From the NCBI RefSeq assembly GCF_900113375.1, contig NZ_FOPC01000009.1:1-64000 (forward strand): a DNA stretch of 64,000 nucleotides. The letters are read 5' to 3'. This document shows positions 43,246-52,175 of this stretch, piece by piece; position 1 is the stretch's first letter; each line of letters starts with the position of its first letter. Position numbers and translations under genes: made by a program. The notes beneath the pieces were generated by a model. That model did not search any database and had not been told where the DNA came from. It saw only the letters and a list, made by a program, of their open reading frames with translations. Source of the stretch: Algoriphagus hitonicola (lineage in GTDB: Bacteria; Bacteroidota; Bacteroidia; Cytophagales; Cyclobacteriaceae).

Positions 43246-43875
43246 TCAACTTCCTATTTTATCTGGTTCCGCAATCGAGATTGCCATGGGTAGATTTTCC
43301 TTGCCTTTATCAATCAAGGCTTGCTCTGCAGCATCTTTACCACTCAAGGCTCGATATTCGTCGGTAGTCAAGTTCACTCGGGCTGCGTAAATGTCGAAAT
43401 AAGCTTTCTTTGCTAAATCAAACACTTCCAAAAACCGCTCATAACTTGTACCCCGGTTAGTCTTGATCGATACCACAGCCTCATTGGGGTGATCCGAAGA
43501 TTCAGGATCTTGCTGAGCCAGCGCTCTTAAAGAAGCAGGCAACGAATTGTACAAGGCTGAAGCTTCTTCATCCGGCTGACCGAAATTCAACACAAATAGT
43601 TTGATTTCTTCATCCAAACCTTCAGGCTCAGCATACTCACCTTCTACCAAAAGTTGATCGTTGGCGTTAACTAATATCGTAAAGATATTTCGTTCGTTTT
43701 TATCAATTTCCGGAGGAGGATTATTGGGATCCAGCTTTGGAGGAAGGACATTTAGAATCCCCTTATCCGAAGCGATCGTAGTGGTGACGAGAAAGAAGAT
43801 CAGGAGCAGGAAAGCAATATCTGCCATAGATCCTGCATTGACCTCCTGACTCATTCTATTTTTCTTTCTGGCCAT
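43246..43875 (-). CDS. exbD: ExbD-type biopolymer transport protein (first copy)
   Basis: A 209-aa ExbD. The N-terminal helix with the conserved Asp is SMADIAFLLLIFFLVTTTI (about 17-35). The periplasmic part is longer than in the second copy and has an extra insertion (about 60-130). It stands 1 bp from both neighbours (the 109-aa membrane protein and the second exbD), so the genes are surely one operon. Confidence 0.92.
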   Translation of the reverse strand: MARKKNRMSQEVNAGSMADIAFLLLIFFLVTTTIASDKGILNVLPPKLDPNNPPPEIDKNERNIFTILVNANDQLLVEGEYAEPEGLDEEIKLFVLNFGQPDEEASALYNSLPASLRALAQQDPESSDHPNEAVVSIKTNRGTSYERFLEVFDLAKKAYFDIYAARVNLTTDEYRALSGKDAAEQALIDKGKENLPMAISIAEPDKIGS

Positions 43876-43876
43876 A

Positions 43877-44206
43877 TTACTTAATAGCTTTATTTAGTTC
43901 AGTAAACACAATTCCTAATAAGGAGATGATCGCCAAAATATAGGTTGTGATCAGCATTCCCCCAACCAACTGCGAACCTTGAGGGGTCAGGTTGAAAGGA
44001 TCTGCTTCAAATTTAGGTAATACTTCATTGCTCGAAACTGAATAAGCAATAAAGAACAATACTACTATGCCCACTATACCTAGACCAGTCTTCAACAGAG
44101 ATTTTGGATTATCCAATGAATTAATCAAAGGCATAATAATCGCAACCACTGCTCCGACAGCAATCAGTAGGTAACCTGCATATAGTAAAATATCATAGGT
44201 ATCCAT
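43877..44206 (-). CDS. Small membrane protein of the ExbB/ExbD operon
   Basis: A 109-aa protein with three membrane helices (about 7-27, 45-62 and 83-103). I do not recognise a named family, though a small membrane protein between exbB and exbD is regularly seen in Bacteroidota. It is probably a structural or regulatory part of the energising complex. It lies 57 bp after exbB and 1 bp before exbD. Confidence 0.78.
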   Translation of the reverse strand: MDTYDILLYAGYLLIAVGAVVAIIMPLINSLDNPKSLLKTGLGIVGIVVLFFIAYSVSSNEVLPKFEADPFNLTPQGSQLVGGMLITTYILAIISLLGIVFTELNKAIK

Positions 44207-44263
44207 ATTGTTTGTTCTTTGAGGTTAACTAGTTAATTTAAATTGATTAGGGACTACAAGCAA

Positions 44264-45079
44264 TTACTTACCCGTCAATTTGTGTCTTACTAGAATATCC
44301 ACCAAAGAAATGGAGGAATCTTCCATGTCATTAACCAAAGAATCAATTTTTGCTACACAGTAATTGTAGAACAACTGAAGGATAATCGCTACGATCAAAC
44401 CAGCTACTGTGGTCAAAAGTGCAATTTTAATACCGCTAGCCACAAGAGATGGAGAAATATCACCGGCAGCTTCGATTGAGTCAAATGCACCAATCATACC
44501 GATTACTGTACCCATGAATCCCAACATCGGAGCTAGAGAAATGAATAGAGAGATCCAAACAAGACCTTTTTCCAATCGACCCATTTCCACAGATCCGTAG
44601 GCAATGATTGATTTTTCTACCATTTCGATACCTTCAGAGTATCTCATCAATCCTTGGGTAAAGATCGATGCAACAGGACCTTTAGTGCTTTTGGTTACAT
44701 CTTTAGCAGCTTCAATACCACCTGATGCCAAAGCCTCTTCAACTTTGTTCAACAATTTCTTGGTGTTGGTAGTAGAAAGGTTCAAAACTACGATTCTTTC
44801 TAATGCAACTGCCAATCCAAGGATCAAACAGATTAATACAGGAGTCATGTAAAGGGGATCCCCTTCAATGAACTTCTCCTTTACTACTTGGTGGAAACTC
44901 TGCTCCTCAGCGACGATATCATCATCTACCATAGCAGGAGTAGCCTCAGGCTCTTCCTCTACGACTGGGGTGGTTTCTTCTTCCTGAACGACAGAATCTG
45001 ATTCTGCTTCTTGTGCGTTAGCGAAAACAGGCGCAAATAGAATACCTGCAAGCATGAACAAAGCGATTAACTTTCTCAT
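44264..45079 (-). CDS. exbB: ExbB/TolQ/MotA-type proton channel protein
   Basis: A 271-aa inner-membrane protein. The start is the ATG at 45079; a longer frame exists but this ATG begins a signal-peptide-like segment ending FANAQ. An acidic, Pro/Glu-rich stretch (about 24-60) follows. The three helices of the MotA_TolQ_ExbB family come next (first near 78-97; the long conserved pair near 157-240 with LAPMLGFMGTVIGMIGAFD). It forms the proton channel together with ExbD and drives TonB. A possible promoter is TTG-N21-TAACTTTA (45173-45142, minus). Confidence 0.92.
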   Translation of the reverse strand: MRKLIALFMLAGILFAPVFANAQEAESDSVVQEEETTPVVEEEPEATPAMVDDDIVAEEQSFHQVVKEKFIEGDPLYMTPVLICLILGLAVALERIVVLNLSTTNTKKLLNKVEEALASGGIEAAKDVTKSTKGPVASIFTQGLMRYSEGIEMVEKSIIAYGSVEMGRLEKGLVWISLFISLAPMLGFMGTVIGMIGAFDSIEAAGDISPSLVASGIKIALLTTVAGLIVAIILQLFYNYCVAKIDSLVNDMEDSSISLVDILVRHKLTGK

Positions 45080-45775
45080 AATGTGAATTTTAAATAGACT
45101 TTTGATAAAGGTTAAATGGTTTCTTAAGTAAAATCGAGTTTTAAAGTTATCATTTTTTATATTCAAAAAACAATGTACCTCCTTAGATTTTTTTCGAAAA
45201 GTCCGCATTTAATGCATGAATTAGGCATTTTTTACACAAGCGGACAATTTTTATTTTCCTCTTTGAAAGTTTGACTTCCTCTAAAACCGCTCGAAAGGTT
45301 CTCATTTTTTATCAGAATCAAAAATAAAAATGTGATTATAAACAAGAATTTTGGTGATCGGTCAACTTATTTTCTCCACTCAGAAGTATCTTGCGTATTC
45401 AGCAAATAATTGAAATATAATTCTGAAAAATAAGCGCCATTCATCCCACTGAAAAAATACCAACGGCTCATTCTCGGCAATAAAAAGCAAAGCAATCCAT
45501 ATTTAAGGCAAAATTATCTTTTTGTTTAACCCTATTACTATATTTTGATTTTGTGGATATACGGAATTCTGCCTGTACCTAAGTTTTTTCTATATCCACC
45601 TCGACTTGGTTCGACTTCGCTCACCAACAGTCGCTCGGTGTCCTTTTGTTTCATTTTTATGGGAGGGAGGAAGAGATTGCTCATACGGGAAGCCATGCCG
45701 TACGGCCCGGTCGATTTCAAACCCGAGGGTTTTCATCCCTTCTTGGTCGACAACCTAGAATTTTACAAAAAATAA
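45080..45775. other. Gene-free stretch between exbB and tRNA-Ser
   Basis: About 700 bp with no gene that I can support. The part near exbB is very AT-rich and holds the possible exbB promoter. The part from 45545 to 45775 is more GC-rich; short frames exist on both strands but do not resemble proteins, and a TCGACTTCGCTCACC-like segment (about 45610-45626) recalls dispersed intergenic repeats of Bacteroidota. No RNA family could be assigned. Confidence 0.45.
45142..45173 (-). promoter_or_regulatory. Possible exbB promoter
   Basis: On the minus strand TTG (45173-45171) and TAACTTTA (45149-45142) are separated by 21 bp. The -7 box differs from TAnnTTTG in the last base. It lies about 63 bp before the start codon. 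Confidence 0.42.
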
Positions 45776-45805
45776 AAAAGTCAACCTTATTGCTAAAGTT
45801 GACTT
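45776..45805 (-). terminator. Terminator of tRNA-Ser
   Basis: On the minus strand AAGTCAAC pairs with GTTGACTT around a 12-base loop, followed by TTTT. It comes directly after the tRNA. Confidence 0.82.
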
Positions 45806-45806
45806 G

Positions 45807-45894
45807 CAGAGAGGAAGGGATTCGAACCCTCGATACCCTTTAGGGGTATACACGCTTTCCAGGCGTGCTCCTTCAACCACTCGGACACCTCTCT
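45807..45894 (-). tRNA. tRNA-Ser(GGA)
   Basis: An 88-nt class II tRNA: acceptor AGAGAGG/CCTCTCT, D-arm, anticodon loop CTGGAAA (anticodon GGA), long variable arm with ATACCCC/GGGTAT pairing and T-loop GTTCGAATC. The discriminator is G and CCA is not encoded. Confidence 0.95.
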
Positions 45895-45989
45895 AGTTGA
45901 ATTTTCCGACCCTTTTCTGAATCGGAGTGCAAAGAAATTAATTATTCTCCCCCTTTCCAAATTTACATCCCAAAAGGAATGACCTTTTT

Positions 45990-47057
45990 CTAGGTCGTCA
46001 TTTCTCCAGCCAAGGGTAAAGTCAGTTTAGATCGAATTTCGCTGACCGCTTTTTCCTGACCAAGTAAAAACATCAATTTAGTCACTGCGGCCTCAGTAGT
46101 CATATCTGCTCCACTGACTACGCCCACCTGAAGGAGTTCTTTTGAAGTCTCGTATCGACCCTGAATCACCCGACCTCCATTGCATTGGGACACATTTAAA
46201 ATAATCACCCCTTTTTTGATCGCCCGCTCCAGAGATTTCATAAACCACGCCTCACTTGGACTATTGCCGGAGCCATAAGTTTCTAGAACTACTCCGCGTA
46301 AGCCTTCGATCGCAAAACAGGCATCCATGACTTTTTCTGTTATTCCTGGGAATAACTTTAGAATCATCACCCGATTGTCCAATTGATTTTTGTTCACCAA
46401 TTTTCGATGCGGTTCATGAGGGCGAATAGCAGCCGTATTGTAATCGATTACAATTCCCGATTCCGCCAATGAGGGATAATTTTCGGATTCAAAAGCGTCA
46501 AAATGAACTGACTGTACTTTTTTGGCCCGGTTCCCTCTGAGTAGCATATGATTGAAAAAGATACACACCTCAGGCACAATGGGAATATCGTCAATCTTGG
46601 CAGTGGCGATTTCCAAACTAGTCATCAGGTTTTCACGGGCATCTGAGCGCATGGCAGAAATCGGCAACTGAGCGCCGGTAAAAATCACCGGTTTATTCAA
46701 CCCCTGAAGCATGTAGCTGAGCATTGATGCAGAATAGGCCATCGTGTCTGTACCATGCAATACTACAAATCCATCGTAACTGTCATAATTCTCCGTAATA
46801 ATATAGGCCATATCCACCCAATGACTCATTGAAACATTGGAGGAATCAATGGGCTCTGGAAAAGAAATTACTGTAATGGCAATATCCATATTGGATAGAA
46901 TGGGGATTTTCTCCAGAATCTGCCCAAAATTAAAGGGAACCAACGCACCGCTATCATCATAGGCCATGCCTAAAGTACCCCCGGTGTAAATAATCAAAAC
47001 AGAGGAAGTTCGACTCGTTTTGATCCGGGTATTCAGTCGTACGATTTTATAATTCAT
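45990..47057 (-). CDS. ansA: Type I L-asparaginase
   Basis: A 355-aa cytosolic asparaginase that hydrolyses asparagine to aspartate and ammonia. The two catalytic Thr motifs are visible: TGGTLGM (25-31) and HGTDTMAYSAS (from 101). The substrate-binding region FTGAQLPISAMRSDARENL follows. No signal peptide is present, in agreement with the type I form. The open frame extends further upstream, but the ATG at 47057 gives the normal N-terminus and overlaps the tatD stop by 11 bp. It is the last gene of the seven-gene operon. Confidence 0.93.
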   Translation of the reverse strand: MNYKIVRLNTRIKTSRTSSVLIIYTGGTLGMAYDDSGALVPFNFGQILEKIPILSNMDIAITVISFPEPIDSSNVSMSHWVDMAYIITENYDSYDGFVVLHGTDTMAYSASMLSYMLQGLNKPVIFTGAQLPISAMRSDARENLMTSLEIATAKIDDIPIVPEVCIFFNHMLLRGNRAKKVQSVHFDAFESENYPSLAESGIVIDYNTAAIRPHEPHRKLVNKNQLDNRVMILKLFPGITEKVMDACFAIEGLRGVVLETYGSGNSPSEAWFMKSLERAIKKGVIILNVSQCNGGRVIQGRYETSKELLQVGVVSGADMTTEAAVTKLMFLLGQEKAVSEIRSKLTLPLAGEMTT

Positions 47058-47829
47058 GTGTAAATTCCTTAAAAAGTCCCAATGCGTTTTTCTTGGTCCG
47101 AAGAGCCACTTCTGCAGCGCTGACCTGTAGCAAATCCCCGACCCGCTCCGCAATAAAAGGTAAATATTGGGGAGAATTCCGCTTTCCCCGGTGAGGAACC
47201 GGAGCCAAATAGGGTGCATCCGTCTCCAATACAAGATTTTCCAAAGACAAATGTGGAATGACCCGATCAAGTCCTCCGTTTTTATAGGTACTTACTCCTC
47301 CGATTCCCAGCAAAAATCCCATTTCTATAATCTGCATGGCCTGAGTTAAATCTCCGGTAAAACAGTGAAAAACACCTTTCAACTTTCCATCATGGGATTC
47401 ACGAACGATTTCAATCGTTTCGTCCATAGATTCCCTGCAATGAAGTACAATCGGCAAATCATATGCTTTAGCCCATTCGATTTGTTCCTTCAGAGCCAAT
47501 TTTTGCTGCTCAAAAAAACTTTTATCCCAGTACAGGTCCAGCCCAATCTCTCCCACAGCGGCGAAGGAACGTTTATCAAGCCAGGATTTCATAACTTTCA
47601 GTTGCTCCTGATAATCTTCTTTCACATCACAGGGATGTAAACCCATCATAGGAATGCAAAAATTCGGATAGCGTCTTTCACAATCCAACATCCGATCGAT
47701 GGTCTCCACATCCACATTGGGCATATAAATCCGCTCTACGCCAGCCATTTTGATGGCGTCGATGACCTCATCTCTATCGGAGTCAAATTTAGAAGAATAA
47801 ATATGGGCGTGTGTATCAATCAAATTCAT
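47047..47829 (-). CDS. tatD: TatD-family metal-dependent deoxyribonuclease
   Basis: A 260-aa protein of the amidohydrolase-fold TatD family. The first metal ligands are H7 and H9 (IDTHAHIYS), followed by GLHPCDV, GEIGLDLYWDKSF, VLHCRESMDE, GVFHCFTGD and LETDAPYLAP. The family acts as 3'-5' exonuclease or hydrolase in DNA repair and stress. The ATG at 47829 overlaps the stop of the glycosyltransferase by four bases (ATGA), which fixes the start. Confidence 0.93.
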   Translation of the reverse strand: MNLIDTHAHIYSSKFDSDRDEVIDAIKMAGVERIYMPNVDVETIDRMLDCERRYPNFCIPMMGLHPCDVKEDYQEQLKVMKSWLDKRSFAAVGEIGLDLYWDKSFFEQQKLALKEQIEWAKAYDLPIVLHCRESMDETIEIVRESHDGKLKGVFHCFTGDLTQAMQIIEMGFLLGIGGVSTYKNGGLDRVIPHLSLENLVLETDAPYLAPVPHRGKRNSPQYLPFIAERVGDLLQVSAAEVALRTKKNALGLFKEFTHEL

Positions 47830-48944
47830 GAATACCTTCGGGATTTCCATTCAGTTGCAGAAGGCCAAAAGTAATAAAGAATTGTCAGCACAGATAATGG
47901 GAGAAAGTAAAAATCAAAAAGTAAGGTGAAGACTGTTGATAGGCTTTGGCCGGCTTTAAGACCAGTTCGTTTCAAAAACTGACTTTGCAAAACCATCTTC
48001 GTTGCAGCTAAAACAATTCCAAGAATAGGCACTGTTATTAAAATATAGATTAAAGCAGGAAAATACAGGATTTGAAGAAATAAAGCCGCCTTCCAAAACC
48101 AAGGCAAAGTCATCGCTCCGGACATCCAGCGCTTTCTTTGGGAAAGTAGGCTGGACAAATCGGCTTCAGCTTTGGTGTCCACCAAAGTCCCCGGGCTGAG
48201 TTGGAAACGGATTTGATATCGTTCCTGCTGAATAGCACGGCTAATTTCCAGATCTTCTGTCAAGCTATCAGAAACTGCAGAAAATCCTCCACAAGCTTCA
48301 TAAGCATCTTTCCTAATCGCCATATTGTTTCCCAAACCCGTCGTCGGCAATCCAAAATCTGAGGCAATTTTCACCAAACCCAAGGTAAACCACCAATCCA
48401 TTCTTTGAAAGTAAGCAAGCCAATCCACGCCGATTACTTGAGTAATGCCCAAAACAATTCCTGTTTGATCTTCAAAACTCAACCACATTTCTTCGATCCA
48501 AGACTTCGGAACCTGGCAATCCGCATCGGTAAAAAACAAATATTCACCAATCGCATACTCGTCCAAAAAAGCAAGTGCATTGGCCTTCGGACTTGGGCTT
48601 TTCCTAAATAGATCTTTAGCATCAAGCTTTACCCACTTTGCATTCTCACGTGTCACACACCAATTCTCCAAAATCAAAGCAGTCGCGTCCTGACTATTAT
48701 CATCTACAAACAAAAACTGGATTTTATCCTGAGGATACTCCAACTCAGCAAAGGAGTCGAGCAGTCTGGGAAGATCGCTCTGTTCATTTCTTGCTGCCAC
48801 AAGAATGGATACCATGGGTAATTCATGGACTTCTTTTCTAAAATTTTTAGAAAAAAAACGAATGTAAATCCACAGAAATGCAAACTGTAAAAGCAGAATT
48901 GAAACAATTAGCACGGAAAAAATCATAAGCTTTCCGTTTTCCAA
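47826..48944 (-). CDS. Membrane-bound family 2 glycosyltransferase
   Basis: A 372-aa protein with an N-terminal membrane helix, a GT-A catalytic domain (about 44-270) and two or three C-terminal helices. The motifs are VSILVAARNEQ, FVDDNSQD, FTDADCQ (the DxD-like site) and QRKRWMSGA, the QxxRW motif of processive GT2 enzymes. It transfers sugars from nucleotide donors at the inner membrane; the product is unknown. A polysaccharide deacetylase overlaps its start by 22 bp, so an extracellular polysaccharide or glycolipid is likely. Confidence 0.86.
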   Translation of the reverse strand: MENGKLMIFSVLIVSILLLQFAFLWIYIRFFSKNFRKEVHELPMVSILVAARNEQSDLPRLLDSFAELEYPQDKIQFLFVDDNSQDATALILENWCVTRENAKWVKLDAKDLFRKSPSPKANALAFLDEYAIGEYLFFTDADCQVPKSWIEEMWLSFEDQTGIVLGITQVIGVDWLAYFQRMDWWFTLGLVKIASDFGLPTTGLGNNMAIRKDAYEACGGFSAVSDSLTEDLEISRAIQQERYQIRFQLSPGTLVDTKAEADLSSLLSQRKRWMSGAMTLPWFWKAALFLQILYFPALIYILITVPILGIVLAATKMVLQSQFLKRTGLKAGQSLSTVFTLLFDFYFLPLSVLTILYYFWPSATEWKSRRYS

Positions 48945-49555
48945 CCTTGATCACCTAAAAAGTCCAAATATTCAGGCAGCACCCTTCGAATGATCTCTTT
49001 GGTTTTTTCCTGATCATGAAAAACCACCACAGTACCCGGCCTCGTTCCACTCTTTGATTTTTTTAAAATTATCTCTTTTGACAAATTCAAATCAAAATCA
49101 CCTGACAATAAGCTCCACATTACGATCTGAAATTTTTTCTGAAGATCTTTCGCTTGGGAAGATTTAAGTAATCCGTATGGAGGGCGAAAATAACCGGGAC
49201 TAAAATTCAGTTGGTCCTCAAGAATTTTTTGACAGCGGTCCACATTCTCCAAGTAGCGATCGGTGTTGGTCTTCCACCCATTAAAATGGTTGAAAGTATG
49301 ATTGCCAATTGTGTGATTTGCTTTTAAGATATCCTCAGCCAAAGTGAGATTCTTGCGGACATTATCCCCTACCACAAAAAATGTGGCTTTCTGTCCTCGC
49401 TTTTCCAATTCATTTAATACAAAATCAGTCACCCCAGGAACCGGTCCATCATCAAAGGTCAAAAAAATACGACGATCTGTCGATGGCATAGACCAAATTC
49501 GCTTCGGAAAAAGTACCGAAAGCAAAGTTGGGGTCCGATGAAAATACAGATTCAT
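48923..49555 (-). CDS. Polysaccharide deacetylase, NodB domain
   Basis: A 210-aa protein of carbohydrate esterase family 4. Motif 1 is FLTFDDGPVPG (catalytic Asp and metal Asp), motif 2 is HTIGNHTFNHFN (metal His residues), motif 3 is RPPYGLLK, and VVFHDQEK is near the end. It removes N- or O-acetyl groups from polysaccharides such as chitooligomers or peptidoglycan. No clear signal peptide is visible, which is unusual for a secreted esterase. It overlaps its neighbours on both sides by a few bases. Confidence 0.9.
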   Translation of the reverse strand: MNLYFHRTPTLLSVLFPKRIWSMPSTDRRIFLTFDDGPVPGVTDFVLNELEKRGQKATFFVVGDNVRKNLTLAEDILKANHTIGNHTFNHFNGWKTNTDRYLENVDRCQKILEDQLNFSPGYFRPPYGLLKSSQAKDLQKKFQIVMWSLLSGDFDLNLSKEIILKKSKSGTRPGTVVVFHDQEKTKEIIRRVLPEYLDFLGDQGWKTESL

Positions 49556-50769
49556 TTAACCCGAATACTAAACAAAGTCAAGTCATCATGTAATGGCACT
49601 TTGCCCGAAAACTGAGACAAAACATCCAAAAATTCCCGGTGAAAGTCTTCGGGATTCATACAAAGATGACCACTTACAAAATTCTGAAGTCGCTGATCTC
49701 CAAACTCCTGCTCCGACTCATCCAACGTCTCCGTCAAGCCGTCGGTATAAAGATGAATGGTGAAATTGGCAGGTAAGTCACGGTGGCCCACTTCCAAAAA
49801 GGGCAACCGCTCAAAAGCTCCCAGAATCGTCGTCCCTGCTTCAAGCAACTCACTGCTTTGTTTGGCCTCATAGCAAAGTATCGGAGGATTATGCCCCGCA
49901 TTGACATAGTGAAGCTGCCGGGTTTTCAGATTAAATCTTCCAAGAAAAAAAGTAATAAAACGCTCTCCATTGGTGTTTTCGAACAGTGTGAAATTCAACT
50001 GATGTACGATGGTTTCCAGATCGGTGTTTGTTCGGAGCAAAGTCCGTAGTGCCGCCTGAAAATTGGACATCAAAAGCGCTGCGGAAATTCCTTTTCCCGA
50101 AACATCCGCCACACAAAAATAAATTACATCCTCGGATTGCTGGATAAAATCATAATAATCCCCACCCACCATGCTATGTGGGATATAAGTTACCTTTGCT
50201 TTTAGATTTTCTTGATTGGGCAAAACCGAAGGAAAAAGCATCTGCTGCACCTGAGAGGCGATAGCTACTTCTCGGTTGAGTACTTCCTGCTGCACTTGTT
50301 TTCGTGCAAAGCGCTTATTTTCTAAAGCCACCACCAGAATATTGGCAATCGCTTGGGTAAAGTTTAGATTCAATTCAAGCTCAGGATCTTTGCTTCGCAA
50401 AAACAAAATCGCCAGCATTTTTTCCTTATGGTAGACGGGAAGTGCTGTTTCAAATTCCGAAAAATTACTCCGCTCCTCAAAATCCAGTCGAAACTGACTT
50501 TTCGCGCCACTATCTGTGACTTCATTTTCTGGAATAAACTCGGGGACCGAGCCTTTGATTCCGTGGGCAATCTTTTTCTCAAAACCTCCTTCTTTCAACA
50601 CATACAGCACCAAGGAATTGATATTCAGATGGACCAGACAGGTGAATTTAAAAATATTGACAAGGACGGATTCCGACTGGTTTTCATTGATCGCTTGGGT
50701 AATTTCAAGCAAGGCCTTTAATTCCAGTTCTTTTCGTTGGTATTTGTGGTTTTCGGATATCAATTTCAA
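49552..50769 (-). CDS. RsbU-like PP2C serine phosphatase with GAF-like sensor domain
   Basis: A 405-aa protein: a short coiled segment (about 8-30), a GAF-like sensor domain (about 30-165), a helical linker and a PPM-type (SpoIIE/RsbU) phosphatase domain (about 190-405). The metal ligands and motifs are GGDYYDF, VADVSGKGISAALLM, YVNAGHNPP and LYTDGLTE. Such proteins dephosphorylate anti-anti-sigma factors and so control sigma factors. No STAS or anti-sigma gene is seen nearby, so its partner is unknown. It overlaps both neighbours by four bases. Confidence 0.9.
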   Translation of the reverse strand: MKLISENHKYQRKELELKALLEITQAINENQSESVLVNIFKFTCLVHLNINSLVLYVLKEGGFEKKIAHGIKGSVPEFIPENEVTDSGAKSQFRLDFEERSNFSEFETALPVYHKEKMLAILFLRSKDPELELNLNFTQAIANILVVALENKRFARKQVQQEVLNREVAIASQVQQMLFPSVLPNQENLKAKVTYIPHSMVGGDYYDFIQQSEDVIYFCVADVSGKGISAALLMSNFQAALRTLLRTNTDLETIVHQLNFTLFENTNGERFITFFLGRFNLKTRQLHYVNAGHNPPILCYEAKQSSELLEAGTTILGAFERLPFLEVGHRDLPANFTIHLYTDGLTETLDESEQEFGDQRLQNFVSGHLCMNPEDFHREFLDVLSQFSGKVPLHDDLTLFSIRVK

Positions 50770-51017
50770 AGGGCATTATGGGCCATGAGGCCTTTTTTGG
50801 TGGCCAGGTAATAGAGGTTTTTTCCTTCATTCTTTAAATCAACCTGATCAAATCGCTCTGAATCAGGCGCTGAAAGGCACTTAATAAAAGATTTTTGGTA
50901 TAAATGGGCTAGCGTTTCCAACAACCGTTGATCTTCCCATCCCAAACTTTCTTTCAAATAAGAATAGGGCTGAACAAAATACAATTCATCCAGCAAGTCA
51001 AATTCCTCGTCACTCAT
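50766..51017 (-). CDS. Conserved-looking small protein of unknown function
   Basis: An 83-aa acidic, helical protein starting at an ATG at 51017. It has no motif that I recognise. The shape (helices, then a short basic tail) could be a winged helix-like or adaptor protein. It overlaps the phosphatase gene by four bases (ATGA-type overlap), which supports that it is translated and perhaps works with the phosphatase. Confidence 0.7.
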   Translation of the reverse strand: MSDEEFDLLDELYFVQPYSYLKESLGWEDQRLLETLAHLYQKSFIKCLSAPDSERFDQVDLKNEGKNLYYLATKKGLMAHNAL

Positions 51018-51050
51018 ATTTTATTTTTCTTAACGCTAAATTAAGCAAAA

Positions 51051-52154
51051 TCAATCGCTTCTCCCCTTCCAAACAAATTTCCCGAAAAAGATACCAGAAA
51101 CTGTCAATAGCACATATAATGGATGAAAAAATCCGGTTTTGATATAGTACTCAATTGGGATACTTATTCCAAAACTTCTTAGCACTTTACCCAAAACCCG
51201 GCTCTCCATCCCAATTTTGACTCCCCAAATCCCCAAAAAAATCAAAGTAAAAAACCCTCCAAAAAATGGAAGACAAAAACTCGAGATCCATACCATTTGA
51301 AATGCCGCAAAAACTACCGAAGTCATCAGATGTGAAAATGAGGAATGCTTTTTCCATTTTCCTGCCCACCGCATGCGCTGATTGAGCAAGGCAAAAAAAT
51401 CTTCTTGCGGACGTGTCCAAACCAAGGTCTCCTGATTTCTAAGGTATCGGCAAGAAGCAGGACCGTATTTTTTCATTATTTTCTTTAATAAAAACTCATC
51501 ATCTCCAGACGCGATGTTGGCATTCCCAGAAAATCCCCCTACCGCTATAAAAGTAGCTTTTCGATACGCCAAATTGGCAGCGCTGCACATGAGCGGTTTT
51601 TGGATATGAAAAAAATAATGGGTTAGCAATAAAATACTAGCCCATTCGATTTGCTGAAACCGGTCTAGAAACCCATCCCTTTCCATCTGAGAAAGCACCG
51701 GACCGGCAACCAGTTGAACGGTGGGATCGGAAAATTGAGCAAGTAGTTTTTTCACCCAAGTTTCAGAAAATGTACAATCCGCATCTGAAACCAAAATAAT
51801 GGAGCCTTTAGCTTGCTTGACGGCAAATTCAACTGCGGCTTTTTTGCCAATTCCCGGACTATCCAAAATTTTGATGTGATTACTATCCCCAGCACCTCTT
51901 TCAAAAATAATTCGTGAATCGTCTTCACTATGATCATTGACTAACAAGATCTCCCCTACATTAGCCTCCATCTTTGCTAGCTGCCGCAAAAGTTCTTCTG
52001 CATTCTCAGACTCATTTCTAAAGGGAATAATCAGCGATACCTGAGATTTATCGGTTTCTGGCAAATCCATTTTTTTTTGAACTGACCATTTTCTGGCCAT
52101 AATCCAAAGAGAAAGGAAATAGATTATGATCCAAAACAGGTAAAAATTGATCAT
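51051..52154 (-). CDS. Membrane-bound family 2 glycosyltransferase
   Basis: A 367-aa protein with an N-terminal helix, a GT-A domain (VSLIIPFRNESEN, LVNDHSEDDS, LVSDADCTFS as DxD, QRMRWAGKW as QxxRW) and C-terminal membrane helices. It is related to the glycosyltransferase at 47826 in overall design. The frame is open to 52310, but the ATG at 52154 leaves room for the divergent ruvC and gives a typical N-terminus. It is the first gene of the operon, 33 bp before the 83-aa gene. The acceptor is unknown. Confidence 0.85.
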   Translation of the reverse strand: MINFYLFWIIIYFLSLWIMARKWSVQKKMDLPETDKSQVSLIIPFRNESENAEELLRQLAKMEANVGEILLVNDHSEDDSRIIFERGAGDSNHIKILDSPGIGKKAAVEFAVKQAKGSIILVSDADCTFSETWVKKLLAQFSDPTVQLVAGPVLSQMERDGFLDRFQQIEWASILLLTHYFFHIQKPLMCSAANLAYRKATFIAVGGFSGNANIASGDDEFLLKKIMKKYGPASCRYLRNQETLVWTRPQEDFFALLNQRMRWAGKWKKHSSFSHLMTSVVFAAFQMVWISSFCLPFFGGFFTLIFLGIWGVKIGMESRVLGKVLRSFGISIPIEYYIKTGFFHPLYVLLTVSGIFFGKFVWKGRSD

Positions 52155-52175
52155 CTTTTCGACTAACTTGCGAGG

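Noticed and set aside
45545-45843. Short plus-strand frames before tRNA-Ser
   Set aside because: They end in or over the tRNA and its terminator and have no protein-like composition.
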